The position numbers were made by a program, and so were the translations under genes. A stretch of DNA of 64,000 bases from Gammaproteobacteria bacterium (GTDB lineage Bacteria > Pseudomonadota > Gammaproteobacteria > Pseudomonadales > Ketobacteraceae), in NCBI GenBank assembly GCA_013178375.1, contig JABLXQ010000038.1, positions 62,001 to 126,000 on the forward strand. The letters run 5' to 3'. Positions 7,819-17,189 of this stretch are shown piece after piece. The notes beneath the pieces are model-generated. The model saw nothing but the letters and a program-made list of their open reading frames with translations, ran no database searches and was not told the DNA's origin. Positions within the stretch are counted from its first letter, which is position 1, and each line of letters opens with the position of its first letter.

Positions 7819-9912
7819 ATGAGCATCGATCTGAGCCAGTTCCACCAGGTCTTTTTCGAGGAGAGCTTCGAGGGCCTGCAACTCATGGAATCCAGCCTGC
7901 TGGAACTGGATTGCGCCAGCCCCGACGGGGAAACCATCAATGCCATTTTTCGGGCAGCCCATTCCATCAAGGGCAGCAGCAGCACGTTTGGTTTTGGCGC
8001 GGTGGCGGAATTCACGCATGTGCTGGAAACGCTGCTCGATCAGGTGCGGGTGGGCTCGCGTGGTCTCACACCGGAAATTGTCGATCTGCTGTTGCGATCG
8101 GTGGACTGCCTGAGTGGCATGTTGCGTTCGCTGCAGGCGGGCACGGCACTGGATACGGCCCAATCACGCGAACTGATTGCCGCCTTCAATGCCATTCTGG
8201 CCAATCAGGTGGCGGCACCGGTTGCCGCGACAAAGCCCGCACCCGCAATGCCAGAGCCGGCACCGGCCGGTGGTCAGCACTGGCTTATCACCTTCATTCC
8301 CCACACCAACATCCTGCGCACCGGCAACGAACCGGCACGCATGCTGCGGGAGCTGGCAGAACTGGGGCCACTGCAGTGCACCGCGCTGCTGGACCGGTTA
8401 CCGGAATTTTCCGCACTGACACCGGAAGAGTGTCATATCGGCTGGTGTATCCATCTCACCACTGCAGAGGACAAACGCAAGATCGAGGAAATTTTTGAAT
8501 GGGTGGCGGATGAATCGGATCTGAAGATCGAACCCGCTGCCGTTGTTGCGCCGGTGCAACCCGCAGCGGTGCCGGTGGTCGCAGCCTTGCCGCAGGCGCC
8601 GTCACTGGTTGCTCTGGAGACGCTGGCAGAAGCGGTTGACGTTGCCGACAAGCTGGATGTGCCCGCCAAACAGGTGCGTGCCACCGAATCCACTTCGATT
8701 CGGGTTTCCATCGAAAAAATCGACAGCCTGGTGAATCTGGTGGGTGAGCTGGTCATCACCCAGTCCATGCTCGGCCAGCTGGGTACGGAGTTCGACATGA
8801 GCCGCCTGGCGCGATTGCAGGAAGGACTGGCTCAGCTGGAACACAATACCCGCGAGCTGCAGGAAAATGTGATGCGCATCCGCATGCTGCCCATCAGTTT
8901 CACCTTCAGCCGCTTCCCGCGCATGGTGCGTGACCTGTCGCGCCAGCTGGGCAAAAAGGTCGAGCTGAAACTCAGCGGCGAGCAGACCGAACTCGATAAA
9001 ACCGTGATGGAGAAAATCGGTGATCCACTGGTGCATCTGGTGCGCAATTCCCTCGATCACGGACTGGAGACGCCAGCGGAGCGCCGTGCAGCGGGCAAAC
9101 CTGAAACCGGCATCATCACACTCAATGCCTATCATCAGGGCGGCAATATCACGATCGAGATCAGCGATGACGGGCGCGGTCTCAACCGGGAGCGGATTCG
9201 CGCCAAAGCCATCGCCAGCGAACTGATCGGCGCCGATGATCCGCTCAGTGACGAACAGATTCAGGATCTGATTTTCCAGCCTGGCTTCTCCACGGCTGAA
9301 CAGGTCACCGATGTGTCGGGACGCGGCGTTGGCATGGATGTGGTGCGACGCAATATCCTGGAGCTCAACGGCAGCATCGACGTGAAATCGGTGGCCGGCG
9401 TCGGCAGCACCTTTACCATCCGCTTGCCGCTCACACTGGCGATTCTGGATGGTCAGCTGATCCAGGTCGGCGATCAGGTCTACATTATTCCGCTGGTGTC
9501 CATCGTTGAATCCCTGCAGCCGGATCTGGCGCTGGTAAACCGGGTGGCCGGTGGTTGTGATGTGTTCCGCCTGCGCAACGAATACATACCCATCATCCGT
9601 CTGGCGGAAATTTTCGGTATCGCGCCACGCAACGAGGGATTGGAAAAGTGCCTGCTGGTGGTGGTGGAAGCCGGCAACGCCAAGGTGGCACTGGTGGTGG
9701 ACGATCTGCTCGGTCAGCAGCAGGTGGTGATCAAGAGCATGGAGGCCAATTACCGCAAGGTGGAAGGCATATCCGGCGCCACCATTCTGGGTGATGGCAC
9801 TGTGTCACTGATTCTGGACATCACCGACCTGATCCAGATGGCCGGCGTGCGCCAGCAACTCAAAAGTGGTTTGAAACTGGTTTCAGACAGAAGTCGCGTC
9901 GCCATACGGTGA
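7819..9912 (+). CDS. cheA: Chemotaxis histidine kinase CheA
   Basis: CheA (697 residues) autophosphorylates in receptor arrays and donates phosphate to CheY and CheB. The N-terminal HPt domain has His48 in AIFRAAHSIKGSS. A Pro/Ala-rich linker (about 130-150) leads to a CheY-binding-like region, and a second Pro/Ala/Val linker follows at about 240-290. The dimerisation domain, the ATPase domain (HLVRNSLDHGLE, DDGRGL, GRGVGMDVV) and a CheW-like C-terminal domain complete it. All catalytic boxes are intact. It lies between cheY and cheW in an order like the P. aeruginosa che2 cluster. Confidence 0.97.
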   Translation: MSIDLSQFHQVFFEESFEGLQLMESSLLELDCASPDGETINAIFRAAHSIKGSSSTFGFGAVAEFTHVLETLLDQVRVGSRGLTPEIVDLLLRSVDCLSGMLRSLQAGTALDTAQSRELIAAFNAILANQVAAPVAATKPAPAMPEPAPAGGQHWLITFIPHTNILRTGNEPARMLRELAELGPLQCTALLDRLPEFSALTPEECHIGWCIHLTTAEDKRKIEEIFEWVADESDLKIEPAAVVAPVQPAAVPVVAALPQAPSLVALETLAEAVDVADKLDVPAKQVRATESTSIRVSIEKIDSLVNLVGELVITQSMLGQLGTEFDMSRLARLQEGLAQLEHNTRELQENVMRIRMLPISFTFSRFPRMVRDLSRQLGKKVELKLSGEQTELDKTVMEKIGDPLVHLVRNSLDHGLETPAERRAAGKPETGIITLNAYHQGGNITIEISDDGRGLNRERIRAKAIASELIGADDPLSDEQIQDLIFQPGFSTAEQVTDVSGRGVGMDVVRRNILELNGSIDVKSVAGVGSTFTIRLPLTLAILDGQLIQVGDQVYIIPLVSIVESLQPDLALVNRVAGGCDVFRLRNEYIPIIRLAEIFGIAPRNEGLEKCLLVVVEAGNAKVALVVDDLLGQQQVVIKSMEANYRKVEGISGATILGDGTVSLILDITDLIQMAGVRQQLKSGLKLVSDRSRVAIR

Positions 9913-9936
9913 CGTGATCCGAACAGGAGAGCAGTC

Positions 9937-10497
9937 ATGAACAGCGCAGAACAACGGGCGCATGAAATCGCGAACGCTGATGTGTCAGTACGTTCCCGCG
10001 ATCAGCAAGATCAGTTCCTCACCTTCATCATGGCGGGTGAGGAATACGGCGTTGACATTCTGCAGGTGCAGGAAATCCGTGGCTGGGAAAATGTCACGCC
10101 GATTCCGAACGCGCCGGCGCACATCAAGGGTGTCATCAATCTGCGCGGCACCATTGTTCCCATCGTCGATTTGCGCCAGCGCTTTGGTTTGCAGCGGGCA
10201 GAATACGGACCGGTGACAGTGGTCATCGTGCTGAAAGTCGCGACCCGCAAGGGCAGCCGGGTAATGGGCATCGTGGTGGATGCAGTGAGCGACGTGTACA
10301 GCCTGTCCGCCGACGATATGAAGGAAGCGCCGGACCTGGGTGACAACGTCAACACCTCCTACATCCGTGGCCTGGTGAACGTGGCCAGCAAGATGGTGAT
10401 CCTGCTGGATATCAACGAACTGCTCGGTGCCGACACGATTCCAGAAGTGTCCGTGTCTGCGCTGCAGGAATTGAAGAATCGGTCCGATCAGCACTGA
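9937..10497 (+). CDS. cheW: Chemotaxis coupling protein CheW
   Basis: CheW (186 residues) is the adaptor that links chemoreceptors to CheA. The family core is visible as FLTFIMAGEEYGVDILQVQEIRG, NAPAHIKGVINLRGTIVPIVDLR and the VMGIVVDAVSDVYSLS strand pair. It has an N-terminal extension of about 20 residues and a short C-terminal tail. A clear AGGAGA ribosome binding site precedes ATG 9937. The receptor gene follows 46 bases downstream of the stop. Confidence 0.96.
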   Translation: MNSAEQRAHEIANADVSVRSRDQQDQFLTFIMAGEEYGVDILQVQEIRGWENVTPIPNAPAHIKGVINLRGTIVPIVDLRQRFGLQRAEYGPVTVVIVLKVATRKGSRVMGIVVDAVSDVYSLSADDMKEAPDLGDNVNTSYIRGLVNVASKMVILLDINELLGADTIPEVSVSALQELKNRSDQH

Positions 10498-10543
10498 TCG
10501 GCGTGTTGTGTGTGGCAACTGGATACAAGGGCGAGGAAATACA

Positions 10544-13072
10544 ATGGAAATGCTGCAAAAACTGACAGCAACTCAGCGCAACTGGTTACTGGCGGGGTTG
10601 CCGACGCTGGCCCTCGTACTGTTCGCTACAGGAAGCTGGAATTTCATTCAGGCCGGTATGGCAGCGCAGGGTGGCAGCCTGACGGGCGTGGTGCTGGTCG
10701 CAGCGCTGCTGGTGGCCGCCAGCCTGGCGCTGTTGTTGACCACGTCGGGCAGCGCCGAGCGCGACAACGAACGGCTGCAGCGCAGCCTGGAAGTGTGCCA
10801 GGCCAACGTGATGGTGGCGGACAACGATTTCAACATCCGCTACATGAACGAATCCGTGCGCGACATGATGCAACGCAATGAAGCCAAGCTGCGCGAAGCC
10901 ATTCCCGGTTTTGACGCCCGGAACCTGGTGGGAATGAATGTCGATACCTTCCACAAGAATCCATCGCACCAGCGTCGACTGGTAACGGGCCTTACCACGG
11001 CTTACAAAACCAACCTCACGCTCAACGGGCTGACCTTCGGACTGATCGCCACGCCGATCATGTCGGAGAAAGGTGAACGTATCGGCACGGTGGTGGAGTG
11101 GTACGACAAAACAGCGGAACTGGCCAAGCAGGCGGCTGAGGAAAAAATTGCCGGCGAAAACGCCCGTATCGCCCAGGCGCTGCGCATCTGCGATACCAGT
11201 GTGATGATGGCCGACACCGATCTCAACATCGTGTACATGAACGATGCTGTTGTCCGCATGATGCGCGAGGCAGATTCCGAGTTGAAAAAAGCCATTCCGG
11301 CGTTTGATTCATCGCGCCTCATGGGCGCGAACGTCGACATGTTCCACAAACAACCCGCTCATCAGCGCAAGATGCTGGCGGATCTGCGCGAGCCCTATAG
11401 CACCAATATAAAGGTCGGCACGCTCACGTTCGGCCTGATCGCCACGCCGGTGAACGACGACAAGGGCAATCGCCTGGGCACCGTGGTGGAATGGAAAAAC
11501 AAAACCATCGAACTGGCGAAGGCCGAACAGGAGCTGCGCATTTCCGAGGAAAACCTGCGGGTGCGGCAGGCGCTGGACAATGTCACCACCAACGCCATGA
11601 TTGCCGACCGGGACGGCCAGATCGTTTACATGAACAAGTCGGTGCGGGAAATGCTGCAGGTGGCGGAATCCGATATCCGCAAGGACATGCCGCATTTCGA
11701 TTCCGGCAAACTGCTGGGCGCCAACTTCGATCGCTTCCACAAGAATCCCTCCCATCAGCGGCGGTTGCTGGAAAATCTCACCAGCACTTACACAGCGCAG
11801 ATTTCCCTGGGTGGCCGCTCGTTCCAGCTGGTGGCCAATCCGGTGATGGACGAAAGCGGTGCCCGCATCGGCACCGTGGTGGAGTGGGCCGATCGCACCG
11901 ACGAAGTCAGAACCCAGCGCGAAATCGATCATCTGGTGTCGTCCGCTGCAGCCGGCAATCTGACGGTGCGGCTGGAGGAAGCCGGCAAGACCGGCTTCAT
12001 GCTGAATCTGAGCAAGGGTCTCAACAGCCTGATGACGGTGTCGGAGCAGGTGGTGACCGACACCATCCGTGTTCTGGATGCGCTGGCACACGGCAATCTG
12101 AATGAGCGCATCGAGAGTGAATACCAGGGCAGTTTCGGCAAGCTCAAGACCGATGCCAATGCCACGGTGGATCGTCTGATCGACATCATCACCGGCATCG
12201 TCGAAAGTGCCAACGCAGTGTCCAACGGTGCTGACGAAATTGCACAGGGAAATTCCGATCTCAGCCAGCGCACCGAGGAACAGGCTTCTTCGCTGGAGGA
12301 AACTGCATCCAGCATGGAAGAAATGACCAGCGCCGTGCGCCAGAGCAGCGAAAATGCCAAGGAGGCGAACACACTTGCTATGCTCGCTCGCGACAAGGCT
12401 GCCAAGGGTGGTGAAGTGGTGGCTCACGCGGTGGCGGCGATGGGCGCAATCAATACCTCCAGCAAAAAAATTGCTGACATCATCAGCGTGATCGACGAAA
12501 TCGCGTTCCAGACCAACCTGTTGGCGCTGAATGCGGCGGTGGAAGCCGCCCGGGCCGGTGAACAGGGGCGGGGGTTTGCCGTGGTGGCGGGCGAAGTGCG
12601 CAACCTGGCGCAGCGGTCCGCCGGTGCCGCCAAGGAAATCAAGGAGCTGATCCGCGACAGCGTCGGCAAGGTGGACGACGGTACCCGTCTGGTTAACGAA
12701 TCCGGCGAAACCCTGCGTGGCATTGTTGATTCGGTGCAGAAAGTGTCGTCCATGATTCAGGAAATTACGGCGGCGGCGCTGGAGCAGACCTCGGGCATCG
12801 AGCAGGTGAATACCGCAATCGCGCAGATGGATGAGATGACACAGCAGAACGCAGCTCTGGTGGAAGAAGCCTCCGCTGCTGGTGAAGCCCTGTCGGAACA
12901 GGCACGGCAACTGATGAGCCTGATGAGTTTCTTCTCGGTGGAAAATGTGGCGCGCCCCGGCGTACCAGGTCCGCAGGCAGTGCGTTCGCCGCAGCAACCT
13001 GCCGCAGCCAGTCGCAGTCATGCGCGGGTTGCTTCCGCACGCCGCAGCAACGATGAGTGGGAAGAATTTTGA
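10544..13072 (+). CDS. Methyl-accepting chemotaxis protein with three tandem PAS domains and a CheR-tether-like tail
   Basis: The start at ATG 10544 (MEMLQKLTAT) has a GGGCGAGG ribosome binding site and gives 842 residues. Two membrane helices (about 14-35 and 45-66) flank only a short loop, so there is no periplasmic sensor domain. Three homologous PAS units follow at about 10790-11106, 11179-11498 and 11571-11892. Each has the same YMN, PxFDxxxLxGxN, FHKxPxHQR and GTVVEW landmarks. A HAMP-like linker and a full signalling hairpin come next (IDEIAFQTNLLALNAAVEAA). The protein ends in EWEEF after a flexible Ser/Ala/Arg tail, like the C-terminal pentapeptide by which receptors tether CheR. Cytoplasmic redox, gas or energy sensing is likely; the ligand is unknown. 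Confidence 0.93.
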   Translation: MEMLQKLTATQRNWLLAGLPTLALVLFATGSWNFIQAGMAAQGGSLTGVVLVAALLVAASLALLLTTSGSAERDNERLQRSLEVCQANVMVADNDFNIRYMNESVRDMMQRNEAKLREAIPGFDARNLVGMNVDTFHKNPSHQRRLVTGLTTAYKTNLTLNGLTFGLIATPIMSEKGERIGTVVEWYDKTAELAKQAAEEKIAGENARIAQALRICDTSVMMADTDLNIVYMNDAVVRMMREADSELKKAIPAFDSSRLMGANVDMFHKQPAHQRKMLADLREPYSTNIKVGTLTFGLIATPVNDDKGNRLGTVVEWKNKTIELAKAEQELRISEENLRVRQALDNVTTNAMIADRDGQIVYMNKSVREMLQVAESDIRKDMPHFDSGKLLGANFDRFHKNPSHQRRLLENLTSTYTAQISLGGRSFQLVANPVMDESGARIGTVVEWADRTDEVRTQREIDHLVSSAAAGNLTVRLEEAGKTGFMLNLSKGLNSLMTVSEQVVTDTIRVLDALAHGNLNERIESEYQGSFGKLKTDANATVDRLIDIITGIVESANAVSNGADEIAQGNSDLSQRTEEQASSLEETASSMEEMTSAVRQSSENAKEANTLAMLARDKAAKGGEVVAHAVAAMGAINTSSKKIADIISVIDEIAFQTNLLALNAAVEAARAGEQGRGFAVVAGEVRNLAQRSAGAAKEIKELIRDSVGKVDDGTRLVNESGETLRGIVDSVQKVSSMIQEITAAALEQTSGIEQVNTAIAQMDEMTQQNAALVEEASAAGEALSEQARQLMSLMSFFSVENVARPGVPGPQAVRSPQQPAAASRSHARVASARRSNDEWEEF

Positions 13073-13121
13073 CAACACAACGGGCATCGATCCACCCGCG
13101 CAGCAGGAGGCATCCGGCGGT

Positions 13122-14006
13122 ATGAATCCCGGTCTGAACTCACCCCGCGCCAGCGCTGACGGCGCGGATTTCTCTTCCCGTGAATTTCCCATGACCGCGG
13201 ATGATTTCAGTTTCATCCAGCGACTGGCGCGGGAGCGTACCGGCATCGAGCTGGGCGAGCACAAGCGGGAAATGATCTACAGCCGGATCGTGCGTCGCAT
13301 CCGCGCCCTGCAGCTGGCGACCTTCCGCGATTACTGCCATTACCTGCAGCAGAATGCGGCCAGCGAACTCACGCCGTTCATCAATGCCATCACCACCAAC
13401 CTCACCGCCTTTTTTCGCGAGCCCCACCATTTCGAATTTCTGACCCGTACCGCGTTGCCCGAGATTCGCAAGCGCAACGCCGGCAGTCGGCGCATCCGCA
13501 TCTGGTCAGCCGGCTGTTCCACTGGCGAGGAACCTTACTCCATCGCCATGACCCTGCAGCAACACCTGGGCAACGAGCGCTGGGACGCCAGGGTTCTTGC
13601 CACCGATCTGGATACCAACGTGCTGGATCACGGTCGCGCCGGCATCTACACGCGGGATCGGGTGGCGGGCCTTGATGACGATATCGTGAAAAAGCATTTT
13701 CTGGTGAGCCGGGGCAAACGCAGTGATGACGATCGTTACCAGATCAAGGAACCGCTGCGTGAGCTGATTCGCTTCAATCAGCTCAACCTGCTGGAAGACT
13801 GGCCGATGAAAGGCCCGTTCGACGTGATTTTCTGCCGCAACGTGGTGATCTATTTCAGCAAGGAAACCCAGCGCACCCTGTTCGATCGTTACGCTGACAT
13901 TCTCGCGCCCGATGGCTATTTGTTCATTGGCCATTCGGAAAGCCTGCATGGTGTCAGCAAGCGTTTCCAGCCGATCGGCCGCACGATCTACAGGAGAACC
14001 GGATGA
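13122..14006 (+). CDS. cheR: Chemoreceptor glutamate methyltransferase CheR
   Basis: CheR methylates receptor glutamates using S-adenosylmethionine. The N-terminal helical domain (MTADDFSFIQRLARERTGI) is followed by the SAM-binding domain with IWSAGCSTGEEPYSIAM and FDVIFCRNVVIYF. I chose ATG 13122, which has an AGGAGG ribosome binding site 11 bases upstream and gives 294 residues. Alternatives are ATG 13053, inside the receptor gene end, and ATG 13191, at the start of homology. The stop overlaps the cheD start in ATGA. The presence of EWEEF on the adjacent receptor suggests this CheR is its partner. Confidence 0.95.
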   Translation: MNPGLNSPRASADGADFSSREFPMTADDFSFIQRLARERTGIELGEHKREMIYSRIVRRIRALQLATFRDYCHYLQQNAASELTPFINAITTNLTAFFREPHHFEFLTRTALPEIRKRNAGSRRIRIWSAGCSTGEEPYSIAMTLQQHLGNERWDARVLATDLDTNVLDHGRAGIYTRDRVAGLDDDIVKKHFLVSRGKRSDDDRYQIKEPLRELIRFNQLNLLEDWPMKGPFDVIFCRNVVIYFSKETQRTLFDRYADILAPDGYLFIGHSESLHGVSKRFQPIGRTIYRRTG

Positions 14007-14665
14007 CAACGGAGCCACGGCAAATTTTCCTGGCGCCGGACCGGCCGCAGCCGCGGGCGCCGCGTGGCTTCAGTCACATCAATCGCTACTGGGACAAGCA
14101 TCAGGGTGTCTATGCGGCAAAAATCCTGCCGGGCGAATTCTATGTCAGCAACGCCGGTGAAATGATTGTCACTGTGCTGGGCTCCTGCATTTCCGCCTGC
14201 ATCCGCGACCGCAATCGCGGCGTGGGTGGCATGAATCATTTCATGCTGCCGGTGCAGCGGGAAAACATGCAACCGACCTTGGTGGCCAACAGTGAATCAG
14301 CCCGTTACGGCAACTGGGCCATGGAATACCTGATCAACGAAATCCTGAAAAATGGTGGCGACAAACGCAATCTGGAAATCAAGATATTCGGCGGTGGCCG
14401 GGTGCTGGAGAACATGCAGCAGATCGACGTCGGGCAGAAGAACATCGATTTCGTGCGGCGCTTCATCGTCAACGAAGCCCTGTATCTGGCGGCAGAGGAC
14501 GTCGGAGGCATCTATCCGCGCAAAGTTCTTTATTTTCCGGATACAGGATCAGTGAAAGTGCGCAAATTGAAAACCACCCGCAACGACGTCGTGTTCGAAC
14601 GCGAGCGCAGTTACGCCCGCACCATCAACACCCGGCCGCCGCAGGGCGATATCGAGCTGTTCTGA
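14003..14665 (+). CDS. cheD: Chemoreceptor glutamine deamidase CheD
   Basis: CheD (220 residues) converts receptor glutamines to glutamates and can influence methylation. The catalytic motif is intact: the cysteine in VTVLGSCISACIRD and the histidine in GGMNHFMLP. The Thr/Gly-rich strand KIFGGGRVLENM is also conserved. The gene overlaps cheR by four bases and is followed at once by cheB. CheD is normally present in clusters of the che2 type and absent from enteric ones. Confidence 0.95.
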   Translation: MTTEPRQIFLAPDRPQPRAPRGFSHINRYWDKHQGVYAAKILPGEFYVSNAGEMIVTVLGSCISACIRDRNRGVGGMNHFMLPVQRENMQPTLVANSESARYGNWAMEYLINEILKNGGDKRNLEIKIFGGGRVLENMQQIDVGQKNIDFVRRFIVNEALYLAAEDVGGIYPRKVLYFPDTGSVKVRKLKTTRNDVVFERERSYARTINTRPPQGDIELF

Positions 14666-14677
14666 GTGGTGTCTGGC

Positions 14678-15778
14678 ATGCTCAACAATGGCAGGAACCC
14701 GACAGGCAAAATCCGGGTGCTGGTGGTGGACGATTCCGCAGTCATCCGGCAATTGCTCAGCCAGATCATCAATGCCGAGTCCGACATGGAAGTGGTGGGT
14801 ACGGCGTCGGATCCCCTCATCGCCCGGGAAAAGATCAAACAGCTGGCGCCTGACGTGCTTACTCTCGATATTGAAATGCCGCGCATGGACGGCATCACCT
14901 TCCTGCGCAACCTGATGCGCCTGCGGCCGATGCCGGTGATCATGATTTCCACCCTTACCCAGGTGGGGGCCGACGTCACGCTGGAAGCGCTCAATATCGG
15001 AGCCTTCGATTTTCTGCCCAAGCCCCGCGAGAATCTGGGCAAGGGGTTGATGGAATACGGCGACGACATTACCCGCAAGATCCGCGCTGCTGCCCGGGCC
15101 AACGTGCGCCAGCTGGAACGGACCAGCGAGCAGACGCGAGTTGCGCCACAAAAGCCTGTCACCCGGGTCGCGGATTACTCGCCCCGGCCCGACGCACTCA
15201 TTGCCATCGGCGCTTCCACCGGCGGCACCGAGGCCATCAAGGAAGTGCTGCTGCGATTGCCGGAGAATTGCCCGCCCGTGGTTATCACCCAACACATTCC
15301 CGCCGTGTTCAGCACGTCTTATGCGTTACGGATGGACAATACCTGCGCCATGCACGTGCACGAGGCCAGCGCCAACCAGAAAATCCTGCCAGGCAACGTC
15401 TACATCGCACCCGGGGATTTTCATCTGCTGGTGCGCCGGAGCAGCGACGGCTGGGTCACTGCCCTGAGCAGCGCGCCGAAGGTCAATCACCACCGTCCGT
15501 CGGCGGATGTCATGTTCGATTCCATTGTCGATCTGGCATTGCCCGGCGCCATCGGTGTGCTGCTGACTGGCATGGGGTCAGATGGTGCCCAGGGTTTGTT
15601 GCATATGAAGCAGATCGGCTGCCACACTATCATTCAGGATCAGGAATCGTCGGTGGTATGGGGCATGCCGGGCGCGGCTTTCCAGATTGACGCGCACTGT
15701 GAAATGAAGTCCCTCGATGTCATCGCCGCACGCCTGCTGGCCCTCACCAACAATCGCACCCGCATTCGGGAAGCCTGA
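14678..15778 (+). CDS. cheB: Chemoreceptor methylesterase/response regulator CheB
   Basis: CheB (366 residues from ATG 14678) has an N-terminal receiver domain (VVDDSAVIRQLL, phospho-Asp about residue 64 in LTLDIEMPRMDG). The C-terminal methylesterase domain carries the Ser of IGASTGGTEAIKEVL, the His of VVITQHIPAVFS and the Asp of LLTGMGSDGAQGL. It reverses CheR methylation when phosphorylated. A GTG at 14666, directly after the cheD stop, is an alternative start adding four residues. The receiver begins about ten residues into the protein either way. Confidence 0.95.
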   Translation: MLNNGRNPTGKIRVLVVDDSAVIRQLLSQIINAESDMEVVGTASDPLIAREKIKQLAPDVLTLDIEMPRMDGITFLRNLMRLRPMPVIMISTLTQVGADVTLEALNIGAFDFLPKPRENLGKGLMEYGDDITRKIRAAARANVRQLERTSEQTRVAPQKPVTRVADYSPRPDALIAIGASTGGTEAIKEVLLRLPENCPPVVITQHIPAVFSTSYALRMDNTCAMHVHEASANQKILPGNVYIAPGDFHLLVRRSSDGWVTALSSAPKVNHHRPSADVMFDSIVDLALPGAIGVLLTGMGSDGAQGLLHMKQIGCHTIIQDQESSVVWGMPGAAFQIDAHCEMKSLDVIAARLLALTNNRTRIREA

Positions 15779-15784
15779 CGGATC

Positions 15785-16726
15785 ATGTCCAGCGACCAAC
15801 GCAAACGCGTCATTCTCGCCACTCTGGCCGGTGCCAGCAGTCTGCTGGTGCTGTTCCTGTTGCACGGGGAGGGCACGTCCACCGGCGTGTTGTTGCTGGT
15901 GGTTGCGTCCGGTGTGCTCTGGAGTCTGGCCCTGCGCCTGGCGGGCAGGCTGCAGGGTACCTCGCATCCCTCACACGATCCGCTGCGGATACGCCAGTTC
16001 GGCGCACCCCGGCTGGCAGCTGCTGCCGATCCGTCCCCGGACCCACTGAGTCACTACTTCAGTCATCTGCTGGGCAGTCTTGAACAAACCTGGCTGGTGT
16101 TTCGCAAACACTACCGTCACACCGAAAAATCCCTTCACAACGTGACGATCTCCCTCGACAAGGCGATGGAACTGAGCCGCGATACCGGCCTGCTGGCGGC
16201 CAATGCCAAGGTGGCGTCGGCTTCGTGCGGAGAGATCGGGCGCGGCTTCGTCACGGTGTCCCAGGATCTGATCGACATCAGCGAACGCTCCGGCGATGAT
16301 TTGCTGCGGCTGCGACAACTGGTCAGCAGCTTGGCTGGCGAACTGGAACGTCTGGGCACGCTGGTGGAGCACCCGCTGGAGTTCTGGGTTGTCTCCAGTG
16401 CCGGCCTGCCGGTGCGTGAACTGATCAATCTTCGTTCTGGCATCGCCATCAGCCAGCACGAACTGCGCGCGCTGGCCGAGCGTTACCGCCGTTCACCCCG
16501 ACAGGATGTGCGCTGGCTGCAACTGGGTGACGCCATCAAGCGCCTGCTCAACGAACTGATTAACACTCTGTTTCAGCTTGAGTTGCACCTTGATGATGTG
16601 TTATCTGATATGCGCCTGCTGAAGCTGGCCGAAGGCCCTGGTTCCTGGCAACAAATTGTTGAAATAAAAGACAGATTACATTCGATCCGCGAGCCAGGAG
16701 GGCTGCCACAAAAAATTATCTCTTAA
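15785..16726 (+). CDS. Membrane protein with degenerate chemoreceptor (MCP) signalling tip
   Basis: This 313-residue protein starts six bases after cheB and belongs to the same operon. Two closely spaced membrane helices (about 8-27 and 33-53) have almost no periplasmic loop. The cytoplasmic part contains TGLLAANAKVASASCGEIGR (residues about 134-153) followed by GFVTVSQDLIDISERS. About half of these positions match the tip of the receptor encoded upstream in the cluster (TNLLALNAAVEAARAGEQGR). The conserved AAVEAAR contact residues are changed to AKVASAS, and no methylation helix is evident. It may be an accessory array protein, a truncated receptor or a decoy. No established function is known to me. 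Confidence 0.75.
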   Translation: MSSDQRKRVILATLAGASSLLVLFLLHGEGTSTGVLLLVVASGVLWSLALRLAGRLQGTSHPSHDPLRIRQFGAPRLAAAADPSPDPLSHYFSHLLGSLEQTWLVFRKHYRHTEKSLHNVTISLDKAMELSRDTGLLAANAKVASASCGEIGRGFVTVSQDLIDISERSGDDLLRLRQLVSSLAGELERLGTLVEHPLEFWVVSSAGLPVRELINLRSGIAISQHELRALAERYRRSPRQDVRWLQLGDAIKRLLNELINTLFQLELHLDDVLSDMRLLKLAEGPGSWQQIVEIKDRLHSIREPGGLPQKIIS

Positions 16727-16837
16727 TTTGCCTTGGCAAGACGTTTTTGGTCTATGCTCTTAATTATTGACGGTTTTTAAAGACCCCAACGGGTATTTAT
16801 TTTTTAAGACAACCTGCTTCTTCTTGAGGTGTAGATA

Positions 16838-17140
16838 ATGGCGATTTGGTCTACTGAAGCATCCTCGGGTGAACTGACGATCAAGATTCAGGGTCGTTTC
16901 GATTTCAGTGCTCATCAGGAATTTCGGGACGCTTACGAAAAGGTATCGGAAGAACCCAAAGGCTATATAGTGGACATGAAGGAAACCACTTACCTGGACA
17001 GTTCCGCACTCGGCATGCTGTTGCTGCTGCGGGATCATGCCGGTGGTGACAACTCCCACATCGAGATTGTCAACTGCAATCCGGACGTGAAGAAAATCCT
17101 CACGATTTCGAATTTCGAGCAGTTGTTCACTATACGCTGA
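16838..17140 (+). CDS. hsbA: HsbA-like anti-sigma factor antagonist (STAS domain)
   Basis: This is a 100-residue single STAS domain. The core VDMKETTYLDSSALGMLLLL holds the D-S-S motif (54-56), where the kinase of a partner switch phosphorylates a Ser. In P. aeruginosa HsbA is controlled by HsbR and binds FlgM or the diguanylate cyclase HsbD, linking motility and biofilm. The gene lies directly before an HsbR-like gene and an HptB-like gene, which supports the name. An AT-rich 111-base gap upstream probably carries its promoter. A generic STAS antagonist is the alternative. Confidence 0.85.
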   Translation: MAIWSTEASSGELTIKIQGRFDFSAHQEFRDAYEKVSEEPKGYIVDMKETTYLDSSALGMLLLLRDHAGGDNSHIEIVNCNPDVKKILTISNFEQLFTIR

Positions 17141-17189
17141 ACCGCTTTCTCTGCATTTGCTACCCGGCGGATGCAGAGAGCCCCCACCC

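Noticed and set aside
16733-16751. Sigma54 promoter before the HsbA-like gene
   Set aside because: TTGGCAAG resembles a -24 box, but the TTGG that could be the -12 box is two bases too far and lacks GC.
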